Of a stretch of 64,000 nt of DNA, positions 16,431 through 31,400 are shown piece after piece. Source of the stretch: Aliamphritea ceti (lineage in GTDB: Bacteria > Pseudomonadota > Gammaproteobacteria > Pseudomonadales > Balneatricaceae); NCBI RefSeq assembly GCF_024347215.1, contig NZ_AP025282.1, positions 4,154,001 through 4,218,000 of the forward strand. Reading direction: 5' to 3'. The translations under genes were made by a program, and so were the position numbers. The notes beneath the pieces are model-generated. The model made no database searches. It saw nothing but the letters and a program-made list of their open reading frames with translations, and was not told the DNA's origin. Every line of letters starts with the position of its first letter. Within the stretch, counting starts at the first letter, position 1.

Positions 16431-19400
16431 CTGTACCCAATAAAGTATCAATCACTTCTATATCGCGATATTCGATACCTTTACCCGCAGGCATGCCTAA
16501 TCCAGTGATAGTGGTGGCCGTCAAAACACCGGTATCATTCTGAATGCTGCCATCATTGAAGACATTCAGAGTATCAGTCTGCTGAGTTTCATCCAGACTG
16601 ATATTTACGATTGATAACTCACCATCAGTTTCTGTTGGCAACATGACAGCTTTGGACAGATCACGTGCCTTACCATCCGGTACACCGCCTTCGATAATCA
16701 GCTTACCGCGAATATCAGTCAGGGTATGCGGCTGCAATGGTGGATTCTGTACCGGCTGGCTGTTGGCATCAGGTACATAGGCAGGATTAACCGCCAGTTG
16801 AATTGTAATTGGCTTATTCCAGTCGCCATCGGTAATACCGAAAGTAACTGTATTATCCGTACTGTTAAAACGTGGGTCGGTACTGCTGAACAGCGTCTGA
16901 CCATCGTTTAATAGATTAACGGTAACCGCCGAGGTTGGCTGTTTACTAAGCACCAGGGTGTAGTCATCGCCCTTTGTATCACTTACTAAGGTCGCACCAC
17001 CGCTCTGGGTAACAACAACCGAGCCACTGTCGTTATCGACTACATCGATAGTGACATCCGCATTCGCAACGCTGTTGTAAGCAGAACTCACCAGGTCACT
17101 GTTAGCACTTAATGTCACACCGGCACGGTAAAGGTTTTCCACATCAGCGTCATCAGTCGCCAGTACAGTGAAGCTCTTCGTAGTATTCCAGTCAGCATGG
17201 TTAAAGGTCAGTGTGTTGCCACTCAAATTAAGCTGGCTGCTCTGCCCGGTTGGTATCACTTCATTTAAATTCACTGTGACGGTTTCACCAACCGCCGGAC
17301 GGGTTGCCAGGCGAACATTGAATGTTTCAGCGGTGCTGCCTTCAACAACTTTAGGGTCGACAATACTGGTAACAATAATGTCGGCCTGATCGTTATCATT
17401 CACCTGCACTTCAATGTTGTTGATATCCAGATTATCAAAATCCGGGTTATCACTGCGCACACTGTGGCTAATAACATAATCCCGCTCACCTTCTGCGCCA
17501 GCATCATCAACTGCTTTCACATAAATGGTCGTTGTATCCGCCCAGTTCACGCCTGTTTCGTAAGTCACCACCAGAGATTCGTAGAAATTCACATTATCGG
17601 TCGATACCAGAATACTGTCGGCTGCATTACCAGTATCGTCTTTATCGCTACTGGATGCTCTGGCTGCGGAAACTGTTACATATGCCACAGTCGCTAAAGT
17701 CGGCTCTGCGACACTCAGAGATAATTCATAGTTATCTTGCAAGCCATCTTCATCAACCAGTACCTGGCCATCAACGCTATCAATCGCGACAGCACCGTTA
17801 CTGCTGTTAGCAACGTTCAGAGAGACACCGTTAACGAAAATGCCGTTATACGCCGGGTCATTACTGAAAACACTGTGGTTAACAAAGCTGCTTCGACCTT
17901 CAACAGAGTAAGACACAATCGGTTGAGTAACATCACTGGCAACATTAAAAGTATCAGCCCCCAGGCCACCGATAATAGTCGTTTCAACATCCGGATTGGT
18001 GCTCAGAATGTAGAAGGTATCATCGCCTTCAAGACCATCTACTTCGGCAATTTCTACACCTTCATAACCGATATTCAAACCGGCACCAAAAATGCCATTT
18101 TCGGTAATCATGAAGTTATCGTCAGCTTCCGTACCCAGAACAACTACAGTATCTGTACCGCTACCACCGTCAATCTTCAGCGGTGAGTTAATGCTGTACT
18201 GGATGTCATCAGCACCCTCGCCACCAAAGAGTTCAACATCACCGCCACCGGCGGTCAGGCTGCTGCCCTTCTTCAGGAAGGCACGGACGATGAAGCTGTC
18301 ATCACCGGCTTCGCCATAGAGCTTGGTAATCGCTTTGTTTGAATAAACCTTGATCTGATCTTTACCGTCACCACCGTAAACAACCATTGGCAGGCTGTTA
18401 CCCTTACTCAGGAAACCCAGTGTGGTTTCAGTTGTTTCTATGTCATCACCCAGAGCGACAGTACCTACGCTGGCCTTACGGTCCAGACCAAATAACTGAC
18501 CTATCTGGAAGTTATCATCACCGGCACCACCATCCAGCGTTGTGATAGAGCTGTTATCATCACTGAAGAAACTATCTTTACCGGCATGGCCATTAAGGGT
18601 AAGTCGGGCGTTGATGTTACGGTCATAGTTAACCCGCTCTACCTTATTCACATAACCGCCGGCACCATCGTCATGCATTGCAGCTACAAAGTTTGCCCGC
18701 AGCAGGAAGGTATCGTCTTGCGCTGTACCGTTGATGGTCAGAGTATCAGCGCCATCTGCCTCGGTACCTGTATCCGTCACATCAATGACATAATCAGCGT
18801 TATTGCCAGTGCGGTTGATGATGTAAGTATCAGTACCACCTTCACCATCAAGCACCAGCTTATCTGCACGGCTGTGCAATGCATTCACTGTCAGAGTATC
18901 GTTGCCTGTGCCACCTTTAACAGTGACATCACCATCTATCTGCTGCACGTCAATCAGTACCTGATCATTTCCGGCAGCCGTGTTAATACTGATGGTCTGA
19001 GCTTGCAGGGTGCCGGTTAAGTTAACCTGATCATCATCACCATTGCCGTTGATAACAATTCCCTGAGCCGCTTTCAGCGTGCCCTGAATATTTACCTGTG
19101 CACCTTCGGCATCCTGATTACCAGTAGTGCCTTTATCGATTTGAATAACAATATTGGTGGCCGCATCCAGAACAGCACCACTCTGTACAGTTAAACCGTC
19201 ACCGGAATCTACATTAATAGCACCGGTGTTCGAGGTCAGGGTAATACCTGAATTCACCGTAATATTATCGTTAGCAGAATTATCTGCAGAACTCAGGTTA
19301 ATGTCGCCTGCAGCAGTTATATTCTCAGTAACCGTCAGCGGGCTCTGGGTAACCAGGTTTACGCTACCGCCGGCCAGTAAACCATTAGGTAAACCACTAA

Positions 19401-22400
19401 CAACACCACCAACCGCAAGGGCTCCCGTGTTTACTATATAGGTGCTACCGGTCGTGGACTGTCCCTGAATGTTACCGACCTGAGTCGTCAGAGCGTTAGT
19501 AGAGGTACCAATGTCTTTTGCTGCAAACAGGAAGGTCTTACCGCCCACAACATTATCGCCACCACTGTTATCGTTGAGAATACGGCCACCTGGTGCCGCA
19601 ATAAAGGCGATTGCAGCAGCACCGGTCGCTACCTGCTTCAGATACAGATCCCCCACAGCTTCTACAATATGACTATTGTTATAACTGCTTATTGTCAGGT
19701 TATCGCCCGCTTTAGAACCACTGTCGATTTCAAGATCATCGGCAATTGCGCCGACCGTATCAAAACGTGAAATAAGCGTTAAGCTGGCACCAACGACGTC
19801 TGCGGTTTCCGCAGCAACATCATCAACAGCATCAATAATAGCTAGATGCGCCTGCAGGGTTACATCGCCCAGTGTCGCTTCAACGTGGTCAACATTCATA
19901 TTGCCGATGGTTTCATTCAGACCAATGTCATTACGGGCAGTTGCGGTAATCGTACCACCGGTCAGGTCGATATCCAGTAAATCACCGGCCTCACCAATAC
20001 CGCCAGCCAATGCTGTCAGAACAATATTCTGAGCCCGGATGTTCTCGTAATCATGATTCAGACCATCAACAATCGAGCCACTTGCTGCATTCAGATCAAC
20101 CCGGCCACTACTGGAATAAATAGTCGCCACATTAATATCTGAATTTACTTCTGTAATATAAATATCCTGACGAGCCCGGGCTGTCAGCGTCGCATTCGTA
20201 CCCAAATCGATGGTCATTCGATCTGCACTGCTACCAATTGCACCGCTACCGGCTTCCAGAATCAGACTGGATGTTGCACTAACCGCTGGCGCAGCAGCTG
20301 AAGAAGAAGCATCCACCAACGATTCTTTACTCTTAACCCGAACGTTATCACCGGAGATATTCGCCAGATTCAGCGTCTTTTCAGATCCCAGATACAAATT
20401 ACGGCCAGCGGTCAGATCCAGCGACTGAGTGGTCAGTACGTCAATATCTTCACGCTGATCAATTACTACTGTGGTTAGTGAACCAGTGCGATAGTGACTG
20501 CTGTTCAAAGCAATCGCACCAGTCGCCATACTGGCGTCTACTTTATCCAGATCTATCACCTGACCGGCGACACGTTGCACCTGATAGAAGTCACTACCGG
20601 CCTGCACATAGCTATCTTTAATCAGCCCCAGTGCACTCCAACTCTGGCCGTTGGTATTGATCAGCGTAGTTAGACTTGGTGTGCTACTGATCGCAGCAAC
20701 ATCGAGTGTCACAGCATTTTCAGGTGTCATGGTTGTACTGGTGAACGTCAGAGTTGTCGCTGTAACCGAAGCCACTTCGTAAAAGCTGCCTTCATCGTTA
20801 GCGTTGGCACTGACACCTGCCAGCCGGATCTGCATACCTGCTACAAAACCATCGCTTACCCAGCTACCGCTGTTGCGTACTAAGCCGTCACCACCCGCCT
20901 GATCGACAACATTGACGGTTAGATTGCTGCGCTCACTCAGCAGGAAGTAAACATCGTTGCGCTCTGCTGATGCCAGGTTAACCCGCTCATCGGCGGTGTA
21001 ATTGCCATCAAGAGCAATTTCGACACTGCCATTTGCAGAACCAATATCCAGCTTAGTCGTAACAGTAATCGTACCGGAAGCATCAATATTGGCTTCTTCA
21101 ATGCTCGCCTGCGTATTGGTAACAGGCTTCAACAAGCTGCCACTGATCAGATTCAACAGTTCATTTTCGGTCCAGGTATGTACGCTGGCTGTCAGGTCAG
21201 CCCGTTCCTGGGTCGTCAAAGTGTAACTGTAAGCATCATCATAGGCCTGAGCACCGTATTTCTGATGCAAGGCATGATATTCAGCCGTACGCTTGTTATT
21301 CAACGTTTGGATAGCGTTATCAACAAAGGTTGCCAGCGCAGTTCCGCTCAGGCCGTCAGCAGTGCCTTGCTGGGTATAGACGGTACGATAATAAGTATCT
21401 TCATTAGCAGACAATTCCGGCGTCTGGGTTATATCGTAAACACCCTTAAACTCACCATTACGAATCGCCCAATATTCGCCATACTCACGATCTCGCGCAT
21501 TTGTATAACTGTCCAACACATCATCAAGTTTATCCTGCGCAGACGCACTGCCTGTGATAAGACCCATACTCTGCCACAAGCCCGTACTCAATTCGGCATA
21601 AGTACGTTCATCACGCACGGCTGTGGTATTTGCATCAATCAAAGAACCATGAGCAACGTTAATACTGACATTACCGCCTGTTGTCGTGATCTCTTTCAGG
21701 CGCAGATTGCCATCAGACTCACTGATAAAGACATCGTTAATTGCGTTAATTGCAACATAGTCTTTGTTATCCACACCGCTATCAATTGCCAGCGCTTGTG
21801 CAGAGTTACCCACATGCGCTTCAGAACTGATGTTGATAATGCCGCCCCGCACTACACCGCTGGTACCGGAAGCCGCTTCAATACCACCAACCGCTGACAG
21901 GAATACCTTACCGCCGGTATCTTGGCCAATATCGCGAGTAGAGGCTGATGTAATATCTTTAATTACCAGTGGGCCATCGGTCTCAACCAGGTTAATCCGA
22001 CCGCCGTCAGTGCGAGCTTCAATACTCGCACCACTTACATTGCTTAAATTAGTGCGTAGCGCTGTTGAAGCAGCATCAAAGCTGCCATCGACATTCACCG
22101 CTGGCGCATAGCCGATCTCACTCGCTTTCAGATAAATATTCTTGCCACCCACTTTGCTGAAGGTGGTGCCGTAAATACCAGCATTGGTCACTATTCGGGT
22201 GGTACCGAAATCGTTATTGATATTACCCTGAACAATGACATCGCCGCCGTTGTTAGAGGTCACGTTGACGGCACCGGCATTCTTTCCGGTGAATTTAATA
22301 TCAATACCGTAGTCAGCTTTTACCGAATGTATCGAAACATCACGGACCTTACTTTCTTTCACAAACTGAGCGTAATAGGTTTTCTTGCCGTACCAGGTAC

Positions 22401-25400
22401 TGGTTGTCCACTTCTTCACCAGCGAAGACTCACTGGATAACACTGTATGTTCAGTGTCGTAACCATACAGAAGCTCACCGGTAACCGGATCTGTATAAGC
22501 ATTATCGTAATCAGCAGCGGCTGCTGCAGGAACATATTCAAAATACGCGCCTTCGCCACGTAACTGAGGTGTACCCACTTTTTCCACCGGGCCATTAAAG
22601 CTCACTGTAGCGGGGTCGCTGGCGAAAGCATCTATGCCTAACCAGGCTGAGGTACCTTCAGTTTTGTAGGTACGCTCAAAGCTTTCCTGGCCCATCGCCC
22701 AGGAATAACGCCAGCCAGCTTTAGGATCGTACGTCATGTTATTACTGCCCGCGGTAGTACTGCTGTCAGTAATAATCCGTACACCATTGGCGTCTTTCTT
22801 ATAAATAGTTTCCTGTGGGTTAGCGCTGGTACCTTTCGCCTTATCGCGAATGATCAGGGTACCTTCACCCCGCTGCGAAGCATCCAGCCCCAGAATTTTC
22901 ACATCAAGGCTAGTATTGTTCACCACATTAATTTCGCCATAACCACCCAGCAGTTCAATCTGCGAGTTGCTATTGGTATTAAGAATATGGCCTTCCAGCT
23001 TGATATAGCCGCCCGTAACACGCATGTCACCAACCACAATCTGGTCATTCGCAACATCGTAAAAGACAGAGAAGTCTTCGTTCCCGGTATTCAGTCGAAC
23101 CAGACCAGAAGCACCGGATGCACGCAAACCAGCAATGGTATTTTCCATCGCGGCATCAACGGTTAACGTAAAGGTTTCTTTACCGCTCTGGATCTTACCG
23201 TTGATATTGATGTATTCAGCATCAATGGAAATGTTATCCGCATAAATACTCGGCCCGGTAACAGCCCGGTCTACCTGACCATCCACAACAGCATTAGAAG
23301 CCTGTCCTAAACCATTATTGCCAATGGCTGCATTCCATTTAGCGTATTCAGCGCCATCCGTTGAATACGTTGAACCTGGTGGCAGGCTAACTACTAACGT
23401 GCCTTTGGTTGCAATTGTCTGGTTCTTAACATCAACATTCGCCTGAATATTAATGTTACCCCGGCCAAGCACATCAGTGCCGCCAGCCGGTGTTGTGCCA
23501 CTCAGGCTCTTGATCGTCAAATCACCGGAACGGTTGGTAATGTCACCGTTCACCGTAATTGCTGGCCAGGTCAGTACAGGCGCACTACCTGGGAAACGAA
23601 TAGCCGCTTCAGCCATCGCCAGATCAAGATCAACATCATTGATAATATTGATACTTGGATCAGCACCGGAGGCTGTACCCTGACGCTCACCGTTTAGATA
23701 AGTACCGCCATTTTCCTGCGGTATAGTGATTTTATTCACAACCAAAGAAGCAGTTGTATGGTTAATAATATTAACCGAGGCATCGCCCGGTGCAGTTACT
23801 GTGCCCTGATTGGTAAACGTACCAGAACGTACATCTACCCGACCTGCTTCGGCATATATATCATTAACACTAATAACCGGTGTTAATACCTGGTTTTGTA
23901 CAAACACCCCCGGACGTACTTCTTCCAGCAATCCTTCTGACAACAGTAACTGTTGCAGACGAGTTATTTCAGACTTATAAAATGCTTCTATATCACTGTC
24001 AGTCGCTAAACCATCATTGAATATACTCAGTTGTTCTTCGGCTTTCTGAAGATCATCAAACAAACTGGAGTTCAGTGCAGAAATACTGGTGCTGAACGTC
24101 ACACCTTCTGTCGCGGTATAGCTATCAACACCACCAGCATTATTCAGGCTATTAAATTCAATCGACTGATTGCGGCGAATACCTGTTTCCAAGGTACCTT
24201 TATTAAGTACGGTACCCGTTGCGCCACTGGTAACATCACCACCCAGATCAGCGGTACCGCCCAGCGCAGATGCCCAGTTAACCGTTTTGGTTTGAGCGTT
24301 CATATCCGCAAAGCCAAAACGTTCGGCATGCAGGTTCATTTGTCGTGCAGTTTTCACATGCGCGCCAGTTTCAACGGTAATGGTATTCGTTTGTTGTAAG
24401 TTAGCTTTCGCTGTAGCGTCTTCAACCGGAATAACACTGGCAGCAAAGCTGTCGAGCATGGCATGCACTTTATAATCATCACGATTAAAGTTGGTATCAG
24501 TACCGGCTGAAATGTTCATATTGCCCACAGCTGTCAGCGTGGCATTTTGATCCACGAGCACAACGTTTTCAGGGGTAATGTTCACATCTGTGGTGCCAAC
24601 GGCTACCGTCACCAGGCCACCGGAGTCTGTCTCTACTTCACCGACAATCACACCAGTTCCGCGAGCCGCCAACTGAATATCGCCAGAGCTGGTCAAAGTA
24701 GCCGACTGACCAATGCGTACCTTAGCCAGGTTTTCAGTATCTTTAATTTTTACCGTCGCCGAAGTTACACCCAATGCACCGGCAGCATTCAAGCCTACTT
24801 TGTCGTGAATCTGAAGATCATTCAGCGCATTAAGAGCAATACCGTCAGTTGCGGTAACACTGTCTGCTATTAGCGTTGCATTGTTTGCAACATCTACCTG
24901 AGTATTAAAATCTATTGTCGTGATACTGGTCGCACCAGCACCCGCCGCAAGGCCAGCACCAACAGCACGAATATTACCGCCAGAAGGTTTAACTTCCTTC
25001 TTGGCACGGTTAATAGCATCTGCATTAATGTCTTTAGCACGAATCACAACGTCATCAGTCGATGACTGGTTGTCACCCAACGCCACTAAGACATCTGAGG
25101 TAATAGTGTGATCAACTTTAGCGCCCGCACCGGACAATAAGCCGCCAGCAGCAGCGATCAGCTGTGAATCAAACTTAGCGATATGCTCTGCTTTTGCATC
25201 CAGTACACCTGTACCACCCAGAACACCCAGGGTGATATCACTCTCATCTGTAACCGTAACTTTGGTGGTACCAGTACTGGTTGTACTGGCACCTACGCCA
25301 GCACCTGCCAGCACACCACCACTACCAGCAACCGCTTTTGCATAATTATCATCTTTGCCGATAGCCGCCAGTGTCAGATTATGGCCATTGAAAGTGACCT

Positions 25401-28400
25401 TAGCGAAATCTACCGTGGTATTAATATAAGTTTCCAGATCCGCCAATACGACACCCGCCGCAATCAGGCCCGCAGATAAGCCGTAAGCTTCTGTGCGCTG
25501 CTTAGAATTAGACAATGCTTTAATGGTCGCATCACCAACCACCGTCAATGCTGAATTTTTAACTTCGGCATTAATATTACCGTTCACTTTACTGTCTACA
25601 TCAACACCCGCGCCGGCTAAGCCCACACCCAGTGCAACAGCTGTCGCAACACCTGTGGTGGTTACGTCATCATTGGCATCCGCCTGTACTGTCAGAGCGC
25701 CATTACTGGTCAGCGTAGAACTGAGGATATCGCTGTCCATATTTACATCCACCAGGTTACTGATTTTGGATGCAGCAATAGATGCAGTAAAACCAACAGG
25801 CGCAAACGTACCAGACAGAGAAGCAGCCCCCGCCGTCGCCTTAATCACTGACTTACTGTAAGACTTAACCGTGATACCCGCAGCTGTTATCTGGCTGCTA
25901 TTAGCAATATAACTGTCGATATCACCGTATACTTTGTTATTCACACTGACGCCGGAGCCCGACAGACTCAGGCCACCACTGCCAGCGGCAATCGCCATAC
26001 TGCCGGCACCCACGCCAGCAGTAATATTCATGGTTGCTTTGGCATCAGTGGTCAAACTGCCACTGGCATAGATCTGACTGTTATTCACATAACTGCGAAC
26101 TGTCAGACGGTCACCGCTGGTGCCGATATTGTTATAGGCAAACGCAGCACCTACCGATATACCTGCGCCACCACCGGCACCGCCAGCCACTGCAGCTGAT
26201 ACTGCCGCAACAGTTGCCTCAGCAGATGAGGTATTGCTGGCATTAACATCAACCTGACCGACTTTACTGGCACTGGTCCCCAGCTTACTGCTGTTAATGT
26301 AAGCAGCCGTCATACCGGTTACTTCATTGTTTGCTTCAGCACCGGCGCCACTCAGGCTGATACCACCACCGGCACCACCGGCAGCAGCTACCGAAGCAGC
26401 AACAGAAACAGCCTTAATCGTATTATTTGTAACCGCATTCAGACTCACGGCTCCGCCGCTAATCTGATTAACCTGATTAATATAAGAGCGGGTATCGTTA
26501 TCAACCGTATTACGTGCCAGCGCCACACCTACACTGCCGGAAATACCACCACCTGCACCGAAGCCAGCAGCAAGAGATGCAGCACCGGCATCCGCTGTGA
26601 TCTTAGAAGTATTAGTGCTGCTCAGCGTGATACTGCCGGCACTGATAGTTTTAGCACTGGCGCTGCTGTTATCCAGATACGTATCTACATCACCATAAAC
26701 TTTATTGGTGGTATTAACGCCTGAACCAGAAAGTGAGATACCGCCACCGGCACCGCCAGTACCTGCCATTGCACCAGCACCTACACCGGCATCAATGGTC
26801 ATATTGCTATTAGCCGTCAGCTTCAGGCTACCAGTCATGGTAACACCACTATTTTTAACAAATGCACGGGTTGCCGTTCTGTTAGAACTGCTGCCAATTG
26901 TATTTTTTGCAATTGCAGCACCCAGTGCCAGACCAACACCGCCCCCAGCACCACCGGCACCTGACAACGACGCCGAAGCAACGGTAGATGTAATCGTAGA
27001 TGTATTAGAGGCACTGATATCGACTTTAGCAGCTGAATTCACCTGGCTGGTTTCAATATAGGCTTCAGTATTGCCGTATATATCATTACTGGCAGAAGCA
27101 CCCGCACCACTAATACTGACACCGCCACCCGCACCGCCAGAAAGTGAAGATGTCGCTGCAAAAGCAGTTGCCTTAATAGTATTTGCTGATGTCGCTGTCA
27201 GCGTCAGATTGCCGCTGCTGTTATAAGAAGACACACCTTTCAGATATGCACTGGTATCCACATCAATCGTATTACTGGCTAACGAAACACCAATCGTCAG
27301 GGAAACACCACCACCGGCTCCACCTGCCAGCGCCAGGGAAACAGATCCGGCCGTTGCCGTGATCTTAGAAGTATTACTGCTTGTGATACTCAGACTACCT
27401 ACCGACAACAACTTCGTTGACGCGCCAGAGTTATCCACATAGCTGCTAATAGCTCCGTAAACCTTGTTCGTCGTACTTACCCCGGAACCCGCTGCGGAAA
27501 TACCACCGCCAGCACCGCCAGCAACACCCATACTACCTGCGCCAACACCCGCGGTAATGGTCATATTGCCGGTTGCATTAAGGCTTGCTGCACCGGTTGC
27601 AGTAACAGCTGTATTCTTTAAGTATGCCTGCACTGCCAGGCGATCAGCACTCGTACCGATATTATTCTGGGATACCGCAGCACCTATAGCACCACTAATA
27701 CCACCACCGGCTCCACCAGACCCGCCGATAGCAACACCCGCTACTGTGGCTGTAATCTTAGAAGTATTACTTGCATCCAGCGCAACGTCTCCGGCACTGA
27801 CAACAGTGCTGCCATCCATATAAGCAGCGGTTTCACCAGTGATCGTGTTATTAGCATCAGCACCGGCACCCGCCAAACTGACACCACCACCTGCTCCGCC
27901 AGCCAATGCCAGAGTTGCTGCAACAGAAGTTGCCTGAATAGTGTTATCCGTCGTGGCATTCAGCGCGAGCTTACCAGTACCCGTACCAATATTATCTGCA
28001 TTACGGATATACGCTTTGGTATTGTTATCGATCGTGTTTTTGGCCAGCGCTACACCTATCGTAACGGTTCCACCGCCACCTGCACCAAAACTGCCTCCTA
28101 ATGAAGCTGAACCGGCTGTCGCTGTAATCTTAGATGTATTGGTAGCCGATAATGTCAGACTCGCAGCACGGATAGATTTAGTCGTGCTACCCGTGTTATC
28201 GATGTAGCTGATCACATCTGCGTACAAGGTGTTAATCGTGTTTACGCCGGAACCTGCACCGGATAAGCCACCACCAGCACCACCGGCGATAGCCATACCG
28301 CCAGCCCCCACACCGGCTGTAATCGTCAGATTACCTGTAGCCGTCAAATTCAGTGAACCGCTGGCATTAACTTTACTGTCATTAATATAGGCCTGAACAC

Positions 28401-31400
28401 TCAGACGGTCGCCGCTCGTGCCCAGATCATTAGCAGACACGGCCGCACCGATAGACAAGCCACCGCCGCCGCCAGCACCGCCGGAACCCGAAACAGTCAC
28501 TACTGCAACAGTGGCTGTAATCGTCGATGTGTTGACTGCATCTGCCGAAACTGCACCGGCACTGACCACATCAGCACCATCCAGATAGGCGAACGTATCA
28601 CCCTTAATAACATTGTTAGCATCAGCACCTGCACCGGTAATACTAATACCGCCACCAGAGCCAACCGCAAAACCAACCGATGCCGCGACAGAAACCGCTT
28701 TAATAGTGTTGTTAGTCGTGGCATTCAGGTCCAAAGCACCGCTACCCAGTGCAACACTGGCATTCGCCACATAAGCACGGGTATCGTTATCAACGGTATT
28801 ACGCGCCAGCGCGACACCGATCGTTCCGGAAAGACCGCCACCAGAACCAAAGCCAGCAGCGAGAGAAGCAGCGCCGGCATCAGCCGTGATTTTAGATGTA
28901 TTGGTTGCGGTTAACGTCAGCGCACTGGCTTTAATTTGTTTGGTAGGGTCAGTTACGTTGTTCACATAACTATTTACGCTGGCATAAATTTTATTCGTGC
29001 TATTAACGCCGGAGCCCGAACCGGCCAATCCACCGCCACTGCCACCGGCAATCGCCAATGAACCGGCACCAACACCCGCATTAATCGTCAGGTTTGCTGT
29101 CGAAGTCAGTGTCACAGCAGCACTGGAATCAACGGCAGAATCCTCGATAGCAGCATTAACAGTCAAACGGCTGCCAGAACTGCCTATGTTATTCTCAGCA
29201 AGCGCAGCACCGATCGACAAACCTAAGCCACCACCATTACCGCCACCGGCAGCCAGCGCTACCGCCGCTACGGTTGCATCACTGGTTGAAGTATTAGTGG
29301 CAGTTACTGACATTGCTGCATCAGTCGCTACAGTGCTGTTTCGTACAACAGCCGCCGTTGAACCTTTTATTGTGTTACTCGCCTGTGCACCGCCACCACT
29401 GACAGAAATCGAGCCAGATGTGCTGTAACTCAGCGCCAGTGAAGCTGCAACGGAAGTGGCGGTAATTGTCGCCTGAGCATCCGCCAGTAAATTAACGCTG
29501 CCGATCTTACGGCTTTGTGAGCCAAGAGATACGCCTTCCACCAGGGCTGTCGTATTAACGGTAATATCATTTTCGGCCAGAGAAACGCCAATACTCAGTG
29601 CACCGGCACCGGAAGTTGACGAATAGCTACCGGAAATCGCTGCACCGACGACTGCTGATGTAATGCTTGAACGGTCTTTAGCCGTTACATTTAAAGAGTC
29701 CGCCAGAATGGATTTACCAGCAACATTGGCGGTTGTACCTGAGGTAATATCAACTTTGACCGTATTTTTGGTCGATGCGCCGACACCGGTTAACGCACCG
29801 GCTGCACCGGCCTGAGATTTGGCAATCCCTACAGAAGCCGCAACAACAACAGATGTAACATTCTGCGTACTCTCAGCTTTGGTATCTACCGCACCACTAA
29901 TAGTCACATCTGAGTTATGTACCAGTGCCCGGACAACATTAGCATTACCGCTATTGTTTGGATCACCACCTACTTTGTTTTCTGCCAGCGCGACACCTAC
30001 ACCGCCGGAAATCCCAGTACCGGTTGTCGAACCTGCATACGCAACACTCGCTGATACGACAGTCGCAGTAATATTGCCGGTAGCGGTGGCATTCAGATAA
30101 GTGCCAATCGCTGCAGTTGATTTGGTGTTGGTCGTTGAAGTCTGATTAACAGTAGAGCCATCAATCAGCGCTTCTGTGTCGCCGTACACTTCATTAGTAA
30201 TATCTGCACCGGCACCACTCAGGCTAACAGTCGTGGTCGAACCACTTTGCAGACCAACAGAAGCAGCAACCACTACACCGACAATATCGGTGTTATTTTT
30301 AGCGTTAATCTCCAGCCGGGACTCAGCAAGATCATGAGTAGGTAAAGTAATAGTACTGTTATTGCTCACCTTCGCCCGGGTATTCATCCTCACCAGGTTC
30401 TTGCCGATTGCAGCACCAACTGCAACGCCAACCTTAGTGTCAAAATCTGGCGTGGTTTCTTTACTGACACCTGCACCTAAAGCAATAGAAACAATATCCG
30501 CATTACCGGTCGCCTGATGACGAATCTTGCCAGTCTGCGTGGTCAGCGTTGTATTACTGATAAGGGCATCAATATTACTGTTGATGTTATTTTCAGCGTA
30601 AGTAACGCCGACAGCGCCATTACCTGCATAAGCAACACCCAGCGCAACAGCATAGATTTCTGACTCATCGGTCGCATCAATCTTAACCGCCAGACCGTCA
30701 CCGTCTTTACCGGAAACAATCAGGCTGTTGATATCATTCAGATAAGCACCAACGTTTGCCGTAACATTGTTAATAGATACGTTGCCTGACAGGGCAATAC
30801 TGCTACCGGTACCCACTGACGTTTCTGCCAAACCGGACAGTGCAGCTGAAATAGATGTAGTAATAACTGTGCTGCTGTTTTTAGCATCTACTACCAGTTC
30901 TTGCAGGGTAAAGGTGGTAACGTCAGACGCACCGGCACTGACATTGAAAGTTGCGTCATTACGCAGGCCAATACCTGCCGCCGCCAAAGCGAACTTCTGC
31001 GCAGAAGACTGAGCAAAAGCAATTGGGAAAGCATATACACCGCTACGTTCATTCGCTTTCAGAGTCAGTTTATCTGCATCGAACTGATTGTAGCTAAGTA
31101 AACCTGAAGTAGTTGTACTGTTGACCTTATTAAAGATAAAGGCCCCGGATACGCTGATACCGTAAGAGCTATTTTCAACTGGTGGTTCCTCACCACCGGA
31201 CGGTGCAACTTTACCTGTTGCCCAGGATGCACTTACAGCAGTACCGATAATAAAACCATCGCTGCCGGCTTCTACACGGGCATCACCGTCAACCGTAATA
31301 TTGCCAGCCGGCGTCACAGCATTTCCTTCTGTACCGACCAGCGCTTTAGTTACCTTGGTAATATCATTTACCGCAGCAGACGCACCGACACCAATAGCAC

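Noticed and set aside
21178..21897. A 239-codon open frame on the plus strand inside the giant gene, plus many others opposite it
   Set aside because: They run antisense to a continuous minus-strand protein with clear repeats. Their translations lack family motifs and are rich in residues expected from reversed repeat codons.
25700..29600. A CRISPR array as explanation of the regular repeats
   Set aside because: The repeats are long, in frame, encode protein blocks and lack short identical repeats with unique spacers.
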